DNA from: Rhodococcus sp. 06-235-1A
GTDB taxonomy: Bacteria; Actinomycetota; Actinomycetes; Mycobacteriales; Mycobacteriaceae
DNA length: 64,000 nucleotides
Assembly: GCF_002258785.1 (NCBI RefSeq)
Contig: NZ_NOYI01000009.1
Location: 372,001 to 436,000, forward strand
Direction: 5' to 3'
How positions within the stretch are numbered: position 1 is the stretch's first letter; each line of letters opens with the position of its first letter. The translations under genes were made by a program, and so were the position numbers. The notes under the pieces were generated by a model that saw nothing but the letters and a program-made list of their open reading frames with translations, had not been told where the DNA came from and ran no database searches. This document shows positions 1 through 7,938 of the stretch, one piece after another.

Positions 1-1279
1 TCGACCATCCTTCGACGCAGGCGATGGGGAGTTCGGCAGTGCGCTGCGGCATCGACAGCAGCCTGCCTCGGGACAGCACCACTGGAACGGCGTCGTCGGC
101 CGCGCTGCTGATCTCCAGTTGCCAGTCGGCACCGGTCTGCGCCTCGGTGATCCCCGCAGCCTCGGCCGTCCGGTTGATCTGAAAGTCGTTGGGCCCGTCG
201 CCGTACGAGCGCCCACGGGGCAGCAGAATCGCGGCCTTGCGCAGCACTCCCCCGAGTGTCTGGCCGACCGTAAGCACGGCGACGAATCCCATTCCGGCGG
301 CGACCAATCCGATCGCACCGCGTCGACTCATGGTCGCTGGACGGGACTCGTCGGCGTTGTGGTCCTGAGCTTCGTTGCGGGCGCGCAGCACGTCCATCAG
401 CGACTCCGATCGCAAGGTTCGCCACATGAGCGGCACCTTGAGGCCGAGGTGTACGACGAATCCGGCGATGAACACCCAGGCACCGAAGTAGTGGGCGGCG
501 TAGAAATCGAAGCCGAACACGTAGTCGTACTGGATGTTGAGAACACCGGTGACGATCTCGAACAGCAGGCCACCGACGAGAGCCAGTAGAGACAGTCGTT
601 CGAGTGCATGCGCGGGCGATCGCACCGGCGGAAGTTCGACGAGCTTGGGCATCACCGACCACAGTTTGGCGATGACGAGAGGCACGATGATCAGGCCCAG
701 TCCCACGTGCAGGCCCTGCGTGAGCTGGTAGAGCCATGCCGGATTCGTCGGCCAGTCGAAGAACGGCAACCGCAGCCACCCCACGGCACCCGGCTTGGCC
801 TGGTCGAACTGTGGACCGTACGCGTTGTACGAGAGCAACCCCGTCACGATGACCACCGGCAGCGCGACGAGCAGAACCGCGCCGAACAACGACGTCAACC
901 ACGTGCCGCGAAGCGGACTGCGAAAGCGCGCGAAAGGGTTGCGTGCTTCGGCCATGTAGAGCATTCGATGCCCAGGCACTGCCGGATGTGTCGCGTCGAG
1001 TTCCCCTGCCCGACGCATTGCCTCGTAGAAGGCCTGTGCATCGGCTGCGGTCGATACTTTCGGACGGCCGGATGCCCATCGGTGAAAGAGTTCGTCGTAC
1101 CTCTCCCCCATCGCCGACGGCACAGCCGGGTACCGAGCCGCGATCTCCGCTGCGCGCTTGCGCACGAGAGCAGTTCGAGCGGTGTCGATGGTCGCGGAAT
1201 CGAATCCCTTGGGCAGCTGTTCCCCCGCAACGAGCGCTCGGACGAGCTCCTTCTGACGGCGGGCCAGGTCCTCGCTCAC
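1..1279 (-). CDS. SCO6045-like domain fused to membrane cytochrome b / molybdopterin oxidoreductase (partial)
   Basis: The 3' end lies beyond the left edge. A GTG start at 1279 overlaps the TGA of the DUF692 gene (GTGA), and the frame stays open to base 1. Residues 1-105 are Arg-rich (DLARRQKELVRALVAGE, ALVRKRA) and resemble the small SCO6045-like proteins found beside actinobacterial DUF692 genes. From about residue 108 (MAEARNPFARFRSPLRG) a set of transmembrane helices follows, with His in QGLHVG, AAHYFG and VVHLGLK as candidate haem b ligands. After a further hydrophobic segment a sulfite-oxidase/MsrP-like domain begins; the last visible residues, PIACVEGWS, carry the Cys that binds Mo in that family. 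Internal ATGs at 964 and 955 could start a separate oxidoreductase, but no stop separates the two parts, so I call a fusion. The substrate is unknown; an electron-transfer role is inferred. Confidence 0.75.
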   Translation of the reverse strand, partial: MSEDLARRQKELVRALVAGEQLPKGFDSATIDTARTALVRKRAAEIAARYPAVPSAMGERYDELFHRWASGRPKVSTAADAQAFYEAMRRAGELDATHPAVPGHRMLYMAEARNPFARFRSPLRGTWLTSLFGAVLLVALPVVIVTGLLSYNAYGPQFDQAKPGAVGWLRLPFFDWPTNPAWLYQLTQGLHVGLGLIIVPLVIAKLWSVMPKLVELPPVRSPAHALERLSLLALVGGLLFEIVTGVLNIQYDYVFGFDFYAAHYFGAWVFIAGFVVHLGLKVPLMWRTLRSESLMDVLRARNEAQDHNADESRPATMSRRGAIGLVAAGMGFVAVLTVGQTLGGVLRKAAILLPRGRSYGDGPNDFQINRTAEAAGITEAQTGADWQLEISSAADDAVPVVLSRGRLLSMPQRTAELPIACVEGWS

Positions 1280-2115
1280 ATTCTCGGACCCAGCAGCCGG
1301 TTCGGCGTGATTCGTTCCAGGCCTGCAGAATCGGCGAAAGTGTCGAGTTCGTCCAGTAACTCGACCTCAGGCGGATAGTGACCGTCGCGCTCGAGCATGA
1401 TCGGCGCGCGGTACCCGGCCGAGGTGAATGCCTCGAGCAGCGCGAGTACGTCCTCGGGGACGGGAGCGGTGTGCGAGTCGTGGTAGACGCCGTCGCGTGC
1501 GGTGCCACCCGCGATGTGGCAGTAGGCAATTCGCTCCAGAGGCAACCGGGCCAGTTCGGTCCACGGGTCACGGCGGCGATTGCGTGCGTTGGCATAGACG
1601 TTGGCGATGTCCAAGACCAGCGACACTCCCGTACGTTCGACGATCTCTGTGAGAAATTCGCTCTCCGTGAGCTCGTCCTCCGGCCAATCGAACAGTGCCG
1701 CAATATTTTCCACGGCCAGAGGAACATGCAGCCCATCCTGCGTCCGCGCGATGTTTCGGGTCAGCACCGTCACGGCCTCGCGGGTCCGCGGCATCGGGAT
1801 CAGATGCCCGGCCTCGATACCGTCGGCACGAACGAACGCGATGTGTTCGCTCACGACTGGCGACCCGAGCAGCGAGGCCACCCGCTCCAAGTGTGCTATT
1901 CGGTGCGATTCCACCGGCTCGACTCCGCCCAGCGACAAGGCAATTCCGTGTGTGACGACGGGGACGCCCAATCCGGTGAGGCGCTCCGGTGCGTGATCCC
2001 CGATCGATTCGGCGATCACCTCACAGAACGCGAGCCCCGGCAACTGCGAAATGATTCCGGAAATCTCGGAGCGCCAACCGATTCCGAGCCCCACCGGCAG
2101 AGCATCGACGCTCAT
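1276..2115 (-). CDS. DUF692 family multinuclear non-haem iron oxidase (MNIO)
   Basis: This 279-residue TIM-barrel protein belongs to DUF692/MNIO, a family known (MbnB, TglH and relatives) to modify Cys residues of peptides using two or three iron ions. Candidate metal ligands are visible in order: His in VTHGIALS, His in SEHIAF, Glu in AVENIA, Asp in LDIANVYA, His in YCHIAGG, the Asp-x-His of HDSHT, and Glu in MLERDGHYP. The ATG at 2115 overlaps the stop of the TIGR04222 gene (ATGA) and is preferred to one three codons upstream. Its own stop overlaps the GTG of the next gene. This tight coupling suggests all three products act together; the likely substrate is the Cys-containing tail of the upstream protein (inference). 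Confidence 0.9.
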   Translation of the reverse strand: MSVDALPVGLGIGWRSEISGIISQLPGLAFCEVIAESIGDHAPERLTGLGVPVVTHGIALSLGGVEPVESHRIAHLERVASLLGSPVVSEHIAFVRADGIEAGHLIPMPRTREAVTVLTRNIARTQDGLHVPLAVENIAALFDWPEDELTESEFLTEIVERTGVSLVLDIANVYANARNRRRDPWTELARLPLERIAYCHIAGGTARDGVYHDSHTAPVPEDVLALLEAFTSAGYRAPIMLERDGHYPPEVELLDELDTFADSAGLERITPNRLLGPRM

Positions 2116-3023
2116 CCGCCGCACCCGCCCCCACCGCCACAGCCGCCGCCACCACCGCAGCTACTGCTGCTACCGCCGTCGCCTCCGCTGCCACCACTGT
2201 CTCCGCCGAAACCGAACGATGCGGCACCGCCGGCGTGCGCGGAGCCGTAACTCAGCGCGCCGGCCATGGCCGGATCGAGCATCAGCAGAGCGCCCGCTCC
2301 GAAGAGGGCGGCCGACATGCCAGCGCGTGACGGCCCGTATGCGGTGAAGGACGGACGAGAGCGAGGCGAGAGATAGTCGTTCTCGGAGCGAAGGCGTCGG
2401 AGCTCTGCGTCCCCGAGTGCGGTACGGCGGCGCCGTCGCCGAACGAACGGGAGCGTCAGCAGCAGCAATACGATGACGCCGACGAGGAACAGCACCGGTT
2501 TCCCGTTCGCAAGGCCGGAGATCACCCGTACGAATCCGACGGCCGCGACGAACAGGATCGGGAACACGCGGATGGTCGACGCGCCGCGCTCGGACCGCCC
2601 GTGCAGTAGGCCCTCATCGATGAGCTGGCTTCGTAGCTGCGCGCACGATACGGACATGTTCGCCACCAGCCGGGACCGAACCAGGGGCGCTTTGCCGCTG
2701 CCGAGGCGTTCGAGGACGGTGCGAGTGAACCAATCGAGGTGTCTGCGCTCGGTGTCGGTCAGCGCGCGCCGCGCTCTGCCCCGAGAATCGATCACGTCGG
2801 CACCGCGCAGGATGGCCAACGACGCCATCACCGCCTGCGTGTCATTGGTGAGCGCCCCGACCTCGGGCGGCGTGAGCACCCGCCCGGTCGGAGACGTCGG
2901 AATGGACCGGTGTGCGGCGAGCCAGTTGCCCACGAGCGTGAGAACCACCGCGACAACGGCTGCGAGCAGATACCACCGCAGAAAGTCTGCGCTGGCAATG
3001 CCCCAGGTATCGGTACTTTCCAC
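2112..3023 (-). CDS. TIGR04222-type membrane protein with Gly/Cys-rich C-terminal tail
   Basis: This 303-residue protein starts at a GTG (3023) preceded by an AAGGGTGG ribosome-binding site. There is one N-terminal transmembrane helix (about residues 13-33, WYLLAAVVAVVLTLVGNW), then a soluble, helical region (about 45-150), then two more hydrophobic helices near residues 165-205. A low-complexity Ser/Gly segment ends in C-G5-C-G5-C-GG. The architecture matches TIGR04222, an actinobacterial family of unknown function whose members carry such tails. It is the first gene of the cassette and overlaps the MNIO gene by 4 bp. The three regularly spaced Cys residues are the obvious candidates for MNIO modification (inference). 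The frame stays open upstream across the divergent HNH gene, but that extension is not credible. Confidence 0.85.
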   Translation of the reverse strand: MESTDTWGIASADFLRWYLLAAVVAVVLTLVGNWLAAHRSIPTSPTGRVLTPPEVGALTNDTQAVMASLAILRGADVIDSRGRARRALTDTERRHLDWFTRTVLERLGSGKAPLVRSRLVANMSVSCAQLRSQLIDEGLLHGRSERGASTIRVFPILFVAAVGFVRVISGLANGKPVLFLVGVIVLLLLTLPFVRRRRRRTALGDAELRRLRSENDYLSPRSRPSFTAYGPSRAGMSAALFGAGALLMLDPAMAGALSYGSAHAGGAASFGFGGDSGGSGGDGGSSSSCGGGGGCGGGGGCGG

Positions 3024-3163
3024 GGCTGCACCACCCTTCGGTCGGAACCAGCATCTGGTGTCAGTATCGGGCCACGCGGCGAGAAAGCAAGAGCAATAAC
3101 GTCCCCGCGGGGACGCGATGGGCCGCGTCGAAGAGTTTCTGTCGGTACCGTGTCGTACCTTCA

Positions 3164-3179
3164 TCGAACATGCATTCGA
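3164..3179. promoter_or_regulatory. LexA/SOS-like box upstream of DUF222-HNH gene
   Basis: TCGAACATGCATTCGA differs at one of twelve defined positions from the mycobacterial SOS box TCGAAC-N4-GTTCGA. It lies inside a longer palindrome, CATCGAA/TTCGATG (3162-3181), immediately before the HNH gene's start. LexA control is inferred. Confidence 0.55.
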
Positions 3180-3182
3180 TGA

Positions 3183-4478
3183 ATGGGGGCGTTCATGATC
3201 GACATGGCCGATACAGGATCCGAGGCGGGGCGGATCGAGATGAACGAAATCGAGACCGAGATCTGCGCTCTGGCCGGTCAGATCGCTGCAGCGTCGGCGC
3301 AGTATCTGATCTTGGTGGGCGAGTTCGACGTGCGACGCGGATGGGCGGGGTGGGAAGTGCGGTCCTGTGCGCATTGGTTGTCCTGGCGCGCGGGAGTCGA
3401 CCTGCATACCGCTCGTGAGCAGGTACGGGTTGCCAAAGCCATGCGAGAGTTGCCGCTGATCACCTCGGCGTACCTGAGCGGCACCATCTCTTACTCGAAG
3501 GTACGAGCCATGACCCGCGTGGCCACGGCGGAGAACGAGGCGTCGCTGCTCCAGAAGGCACTCGATGCACCTGCCGCGCACATCGAGCGACTCTGCCGTG
3601 GTCTGAAGAAAGCGATGCGTCCGACCAGGGGCAACGGCGTCGACCTCGATCCGTGCGTGGGGCGGTGGCGGTGGGACGAGGACGACGGTTCGTTCGTGCT
3701 GACGGCACGCTTTCGGCCCGAGGACGGTAAGCGATTTCTGGCTGCATTGACCAGGGCGGAGTACGAGCGCACCCGAACCGAGGGCGAATCCGAGGGTGAC
3801 CGGGCGGCCCCGGCACCGCCCAACCCGGTACCGGCGATGATCGCCATGGCGGAGATGGTGTGCGACGCCATCGATTCACCGGTCGTCTCACCGGCCGCGG
3901 AGGTGTTGGTCCATCTCGGCAACAGCACCGAAGCCGGATGCGATCACGCTCATTTCGACGACGGGCCGGGATTGGACGACGAGACGCTTGCTCAGGTGCT
4001 GTGTTCTGCAGTCATGCGGACTGTCGGTCACGGCAGGCTGGGAAAGACTGTGCGGTGGAGTTCGACCGCGAAAACCCCGAGCCGAACCCAGATGCGTCAG
4101 TTGATCATTCGAGATCGATGCTGCACGGTGCCCGGGTGTGGGCGCACTCGATTTCTGCATGCTCATCACGTCACCTACCGCTCGCGGGGAGGTGCGACGT
4201 CACTCGACAATCTGGTCCTGCTGTGCGGCGAACACCATCGAGCGCTGCACGACGGGTATTTCTTCATCGAAGCCCTTGGCGATCAACGTTTCTCGCTTCA
4301 CCATCCTTCGGGCATCGCGATGATTCACGCGCCGGCGATGTCCGGCGACGCGGACGAACTTCGGCGACGATACGACGGGATCGCCTCCGACGCCATCGTC
4401 CCGAACTGGGGCGGGGAGGGCCTCGACCTGAGCTACGCGACCGACGTCCTGATCACCAACTGGCAGCAGGCTGCATAA
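3183..4478 (+). CDS. DUF222 / HNH endonuclease domain protein (13E12 type)
   Basis: This 431-residue protein combines an N-terminal DUF222 domain (about residues 20-290) with a C-terminal HNH nuclease domain (about 315-360). The HNH part shows a zinc-binding CTVPGC, HAHHV, then GGATSLDNLVLLCGEHHRALHDG. Such proteins belong to the mycobacterial 13E12 family; several of those genes are known members of the LexA regulon. The start could be the ATG at 3183 or the one at 3195. An SOS-like palindrome directly precedes it. A second, longer family member lies at 43577-45889. DNA cleavage and damage induction are inferred; no biological role is established for the family. Confidence 0.9.
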   Translation: MGAFMIDMADTGSEAGRIEMNEIETEICALAGQIAAASAQYLILVGEFDVRRGWAGWEVRSCAHWLSWRAGVDLHTAREQVRVAKAMRELPLITSAYLSGTISYSKVRAMTRVATAENEASLLQKALDAPAAHIERLCRGLKKAMRPTRGNGVDLDPCVGRWRWDEDDGSFVLTARFRPEDGKRFLAALTRAEYERTRTEGESEGDRAAPAPPNPVPAMIAMAEMVCDAIDSPVVSPAAEVLVHLGNSTEAGCDHAHFDDGPGLDDETLAQVLCSAVMRTVGHGRLGKTVRWSSTAKTPSRTQMRQLIIRDRCCTVPGCGRTRFLHAHHVTYRSRGGATSLDNLVLLCGEHHRALHDGYFFIEALGDQRFSLHHPSGIAMIHAPAMSGDADELRRRYDGIASDAIVPNWGGEGLDLSYATDVLITNWQQAA

Positions 4479-4538
4479 ATGAGGCGACGCAGGGCAAGTT
4501 AGTGTGACGAAGAGACTCGGACAAGAAGCGGTGGGGAT

Positions 4539-5837
4539 ATGAGCGTCGACAGATCGCTGGGGGACGAACAGGCCTGGCCGGTGGAACGAGCACCGAGTCG
4601 CAGCGACGCGACCAGGCCCGAGGACGATCCGTTCTACGCCGCGCCCGAGGGGTACGAAGCGGCTGCCCCGGGGACGATCCTGAAGGTGCGGCCGGTAGAG
4701 GTCGCGATGTTCGGTCGCGTGCGCCAGCGAGTCGATGCGTGGCAGCTGCTGTACCGCACCGCGGATCTCGGCGGGTTTCCGCAGGCCAGCGTCACAACCG
4801 TGCTGCGGCCGCACGATGCCGAGCCGGTATTGCTCTCGTACCAGTGCGCCATCGACGGCGTCGCGTCCTCGTGTTTTCCTTCCTATGCGCTTCGACGCGG
4901 CTCGAAGGCCTTCGGTGCAGTTCCGCAGTTCGAGTTCCTGCTGGTGCTGCATGCCTTGCGCCGTGGGTGGACCATCTCCATTCCGGACCACGAGGGCCCC
5001 GACGGGCACTGGGGTTCGCCGCAGGAACCCGGATTCTGCACACTCGACGCCATCCGCGCGGCGCTGTCGTTCGAGCCGCTCGAATTGAACGACAACACCC
5101 CGGTCGCGCTGTGGGGTTACTCGGGCGGAGGGCTCGCGACGTCCTGGGCGGCGGAGATGGCACCGGAGTACGCGCCGGAGATCGAATTGGTCGGTGCCGC
5201 GCTCGGCTCGCCCGTCGGAGATCCGGGCTCGGCGTTCACCCGGCTCAATGCGACGCTGCACGCGGCATTGCCGACGCTGGTGGTGGCGGGCCTACGGCGC
5301 ACCTACCCCGAGCTCGATCGGGTGGTTCGCCAGCACGTCAACGAGGACGGAATGCGCATCCTCGATTCCGTGGAGTCGATGACGACCGTGCGCGCCGTGA
5401 CCAAACTGGCTCGACACGACCTGGACCACTACATCGACGTTCCGCTGGCCGATCTGTTGGCGCTGCCCGAGATCGTGCAGGTGTTCCTGGATATCCAGCC
5501 CGGACGCATCGCACCGTCGGCACCTTTGCTGGTGGTCCAGGCGGTGCACGATCAGATCATCGCCGTGGATGACGTCGACGGGCAGGTCGAGCGCTACAAC
5601 GAAGCCGGTGCCCACGTGACATATCTACGAGATCGGCTGAGCGAACACTTGTCGCTGCATCCGCTCAGCGCGCCTCTGACATTGGACTGGCTGGCCGACC
5701 GATTCGCCGGCGTTCCGATGCCTGATCCCTCCACCCGAACGGTGTGGTCCACTGCGTTCTCGTTCGCCGCGGTCCGTGGTCTGGTGTCGATGACCTGGAC
5801 GATGTTCAGAGCACTCACCGTCGGCGTCCGGGCGTAG
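4539..5837 (+). CDS. LIP-family (secretory lipase type) alpha/beta hydrolase
   Basis: This 432-residue protein has the features of the lipase family seen in mycolata (PF03583 type). The nucleophile motif GYSGGG lies near residue 192, a candidate acid is in VHDQII (about 337), and a candidate His is in SEHLSLHP (about 368). The central part (FLLVLHALRRGWTISIPDHEGPDG) is typical of the family. No signal peptide is evident: the N-terminus is polar (MSVDRSLGDEQAWPVE), unlike many secreted relatives, so it may be cytoplasmic or the start may differ. It hydrolyses an ester of unknown identity. It stands between the HNH gene and a short gap before the EEP-fold gene, and may be cotranscribed with the latter. 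Confidence 0.85.
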   Translation: MSVDRSLGDEQAWPVERAPSRSDATRPEDDPFYAAPEGYEAAAPGTILKVRPVEVAMFGRVRQRVDAWQLLYRTADLGGFPQASVTTVLRPHDAEPVLLSYQCAIDGVASSCFPSYALRRGSKAFGAVPQFEFLLVLHALRRGWTISIPDHEGPDGHWGSPQEPGFCTLDAIRAALSFEPLELNDNTPVALWGYSGGGLATSWAAEMAPEYAPEIELVGAALGSPVGDPGSAFTRLNATLHAALPTLVVAGLRRTYPELDRVVRQHVNEDGMRILDSVESMTTVRAVTKLARHDLDHYIDVPLADLLALPEIVQVFLDIQPGRIAPSAPLLVVQAVHDQIIAVDDVDGQVERYNEAGAHVTYLRDRLSEHLSLHPLSAPLTLDWLADRFAGVPMPDPSTRTVWSTAFSFAAVRGLVSMTWTMFRALTVGVRA

Positions 5838-5851
5838 CTACCCTAGGGCCG

Positions 5852-6811
5852 ATGCAGCGAACCTGGGTACGGATACTCACCGGCACGATCGCGACACTGG
5901 GCATCCTCATCGGGCTGGTGGCGTTGGGCGTCTTCTACACCGACACCCGCGTCAACGTGTTGATCGCATTGGCGTCGTTCGTTCCGTTGATGTTCACCGC
6001 CGTCGTGCTCGGCGCTCTAGTGGCGCTGATCGGGCGGCGCTGGATTCTCGCGGGAGTCTCGACCCTGGTGCTGGCGGCAGGCGCATTCTCGTACGCACCG
6101 CTCTACGTTGCCGACGCTGCACCGAGTTCCGATGGTGTACGACTGCGCGTGATGCAGGCAAATCTGATGGTGGGACGAGCTGATCCGGCGGCGGTGGTCG
6201 GTCAGGCCCGCGACAACTCCGTCGACGTCGTGACGATTCAGGAATTGACCGACGCGTCGGTGATCGGGCTGCGTGACGCCGGTATGGAAGAGCTCTTTCC
6301 GTACAGCTACCTCCGGCCGTACGTGACGGGCGGCGGTGGAGCCGGGATCTACAGTCGCCTGCCGATATCCGACAGCCGAGAACTCGACGGTTACGGCCCG
6401 ATCAATCTGGCGACCGAGATCGAGGTCCCCGATTCCGAGCCGATCTCGCTGCTGGCCGTGCATCCGGGCCCGGCCTACATCACCCCGGCAGATGTCTGGA
6501 CCGCCGAATTGGACACGCTCCGAGACGATCTGGAGGCCGTGTCGGGTACCGGACCGGTGGTCGTCAGCGGAGATTTCAACACGACGTATTCGCACAAGAA
6601 GTTCCGCAATCTGCTCGACGCCGGATACTCCGACGCCGCAGCACAATTGGGGAAGGGCCTGATCCCGACGTATCCCACGGACAAGGGCACACCCGCTGTC
6701 GTCGGAATCGACCACATTTTGTCCAACAGCGGCCACGCTCGATCGCTGGAACGAATCGATCTCCCCGGATCGGACCATCACGGTCTGATCGGGGAGATCG
6801 AGTTCAGCTGA
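5852..6811 (+). CDS. Membrane-anchored endonuclease/exonuclease/phosphatase family protein
   Basis: This 319-residue protein begins 14 bp after the lipase-family gene. Three N-terminal hydrophobic helices (about residues 8-27, 33-55, 60-80) are followed by an extracytoplasmic EEP domain. The motifs expected of the DNase I-like fold are present: MQANLMVG, the metal-binding Glu in TIQELTDA, SGDFNTT, GIDHIL and the catalytic GSDHHGL. Members hydrolyse phosphodiesters in nucleic acids or lipids; the substrate here is unknown. An in-frame start further upstream would overlap the preceding gene, and the ATG at 5852 gives the usual length for this membrane-anchored type. Its 3' end overlaps the convergent AmaP-like gene by 8 bp. 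Confidence 0.85.
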   Translation: MQRTWVRILTGTIATLGILIGLVALGVFYTDTRVNVLIALASFVPLMFTAVVLGALVALIGRRWILAGVSTLVLAAGAFSYAPLYVADAAPSSDGVRLRVMQANLMVGRADPAAVVGQARDNSVDVVTIQELTDASVIGLRDAGMEELFPYSYLRPYVTGGGGAGIYSRLPISDSRELDGYGPINLATEIEVPDSEPISLLAVHPGPAYITPADVWTAELDTLRDDLEAVSGTGPVVVSGDFNTTYSHKKFRNLLDAGYSDAAAQLGKGLIPTYPTDKGTPAVVGIDHILSNSGHARSLERIDLPGSDHHGLIGEIEFS

Positions 6812-7382
6812 CGCGAACGGACTGCTTGCGAGACTTGCCGCATTGCAACAGGATTCGCACCCCTGCCGGAGTGCCTTCCAGCGATGTGAGGAGGTCGTTG
6901 CGCGTCTGTGCTGCTGCGGCGGACACCTTGTCGAGTGAGGTCACAGCAGGGTCGAGGGTCGCGACGATCTCGACGATGCGCTGCCCCCGGTCCGATACCG
7001 ATCGGCCGTTTGCCGACACGACACCCTCGTGGGCGGCCAGCGATTTGGCAGCACTTCGGGCGGCGGTGGTCAGATCGACACTGAGCCTGCCATCGACGTC
7101 CGAGTCTGAAGTGGACGCGAATGCGACGGTGCCGACCGATCGGCGCGGTAGGTGCGCGAGCAACCACCACAGTCCGAGAAGGACGAGAACGATCGCGGCT
7201 GCTCCGAGAGCCCACGGCCACCAGCCGGCGTCGACTGTGGTGTCGACGAATGCGGCATCGATGCGCTCGCGGCCGGGGAACTTGCCCCGCTCCCATGCGA
7301 TTGCTCCGCCGCCGACGGCGATCAGTGCGAGCCCGACGACCGCCGTGCTGGTTCGGTCGAGCGAAGCGGTTGCGCGTTTCAC
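6804..7382 (-). CDS. AmaP-like membrane anchor protein of the Asp23 locus
   Basis: This 192-residue protein from a GTG start has two transmembrane helices (about residues 12-30 and 54-74) separated by a short extracytoplasmic loop, then a cytoplasmic domain (about 85-180). The topology matches AmaP, the membrane anchor that localises Asp23 in firmicutes. The soluble part resembles a degenerate Asp23 fold (DLTTAARSAAKSLAAHEGV, ending in a basic tail KSRKQSVRVS). It is the last gene of the seven-gene Asp23 operon, 13 bp after the DUF6286-like gene. A role tethering Asp23 proteins to the membrane is inferred from family and context. Confidence 0.7.
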   Translation of the reverse strand: MKRATASLDRTSTAVVGLALIAVGGGAIAWERGKFPGRERIDAAFVDTTVDAGWWPWALGAAAIVLVLLGLWWLLAHLPRRSVGTVAFASTSDSDVDGRLSVDLTTAARSAAKSLAAHEGVVSANGRSVSDRGQRIVEIVATLDPAVTSLDKVSAAAAQTRNDLLTSLEGTPAGVRILLQCGKSRKQSVRVS

Positions 7383-7395
7383 AGCAGCTGTCCTG

Positions 7396-7938
7396 TCATG
7401 AGGGCTGTCCTGTCGTTCGCACTCGGGTGCGGACTTTCGGTGCCGACGCGAGTGGGCGGAGAGCGTCGTCCACGGAGGTGACGATCGAAGATTTCAGGGC
7501 AGAGGTGTCGGTACCGGTCAAGGTCGACGCGGATACGGTGACCTTCTTGTTGCCGGACTTCGCCGTCGCGGTGTCGACTCCGACGTTGTCCAGAGCGACG
7601 GTGCGGGCGACAGCGGCGACGTCACCCTTACGAAGCCAGATGTCCTGCTCGGTGAGGGCGCGGTGGGTGCGTCGGCGTGGGCGGACGGCGACGAAGACCA
7701 GGATGAATCCGACGACGACTGCGGCAATGCCGCCGGGCAGCATCCACTGCTGTGCGGTGAGTCCGTCCAGATGGGACGCGGCGGGACCGACCCACTCCGG
7801 TCCGTCGAGAGCTCCCAGCTTCAGCAGCGCTTCGCGGCCGAGGACGACGCCTGCAGCGATGAGGACGAGTGCGAACAGAATGGCGGGTACCGCGGCGGTG
7901 GGGTTCGCTACCGGCTTCTTGCTGGTTGTGGCGCTCAT
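7396..7938 (-). CDS. DUF6286-like two-helix membrane protein of the Asp23 locus
   Basis: This 180-residue protein starts at an ATG (7938) that overlaps the stop of the preceding Asp23-like gene (ATGA); an earlier in-frame start would run into that gene. It has two transmembrane helices (about residues 17-37 and 70-90), an arginine cluster VRPRRRTHRA, then a soluble domain (about 105-175) of alternating strands and helices. Overall it parallels the next gene, and both look like membrane anchors with an Asp23-related cytoplasmic part. No catalytic motif is visible. An envelope-stress role comes only from the operon context. Confidence 0.7.
   Translation of the reverse strand: MSATTSKKPVANPTAAVPAILFALVLIAAGVVLGREALLKLGALDGPEWVGPAASHLDGLTAQQWMLPGGIAAVVVGFILVFVAVRPRRRTHRALTEQDIWLRKGDVAAVARTVALDNVGVDTATAKSGNKKVTVSASTLTGTDTSALKSSIVTSVDDALRPLASAPKVRTRVRTTGQPS

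Noticed and set aside
119..1378. Long open frames on the plus strand opposite the oxidoreductase and DUF692 genes
   Set aside because: Their translations are Arg/His/Pro-rich without recognisable domains, while the minus strand encodes clear transmembrane, Mo-binding and MNIO motifs.
3024..3581. N-terminal extension of the TIGR04222 frame across the HNH gene
   Set aside because: The extension has no family similarity, overlaps a well-supported divergent gene and its SOS-like box, and a GTG with a ribosome-binding site gives the typical TIGR04222 start at 3023.
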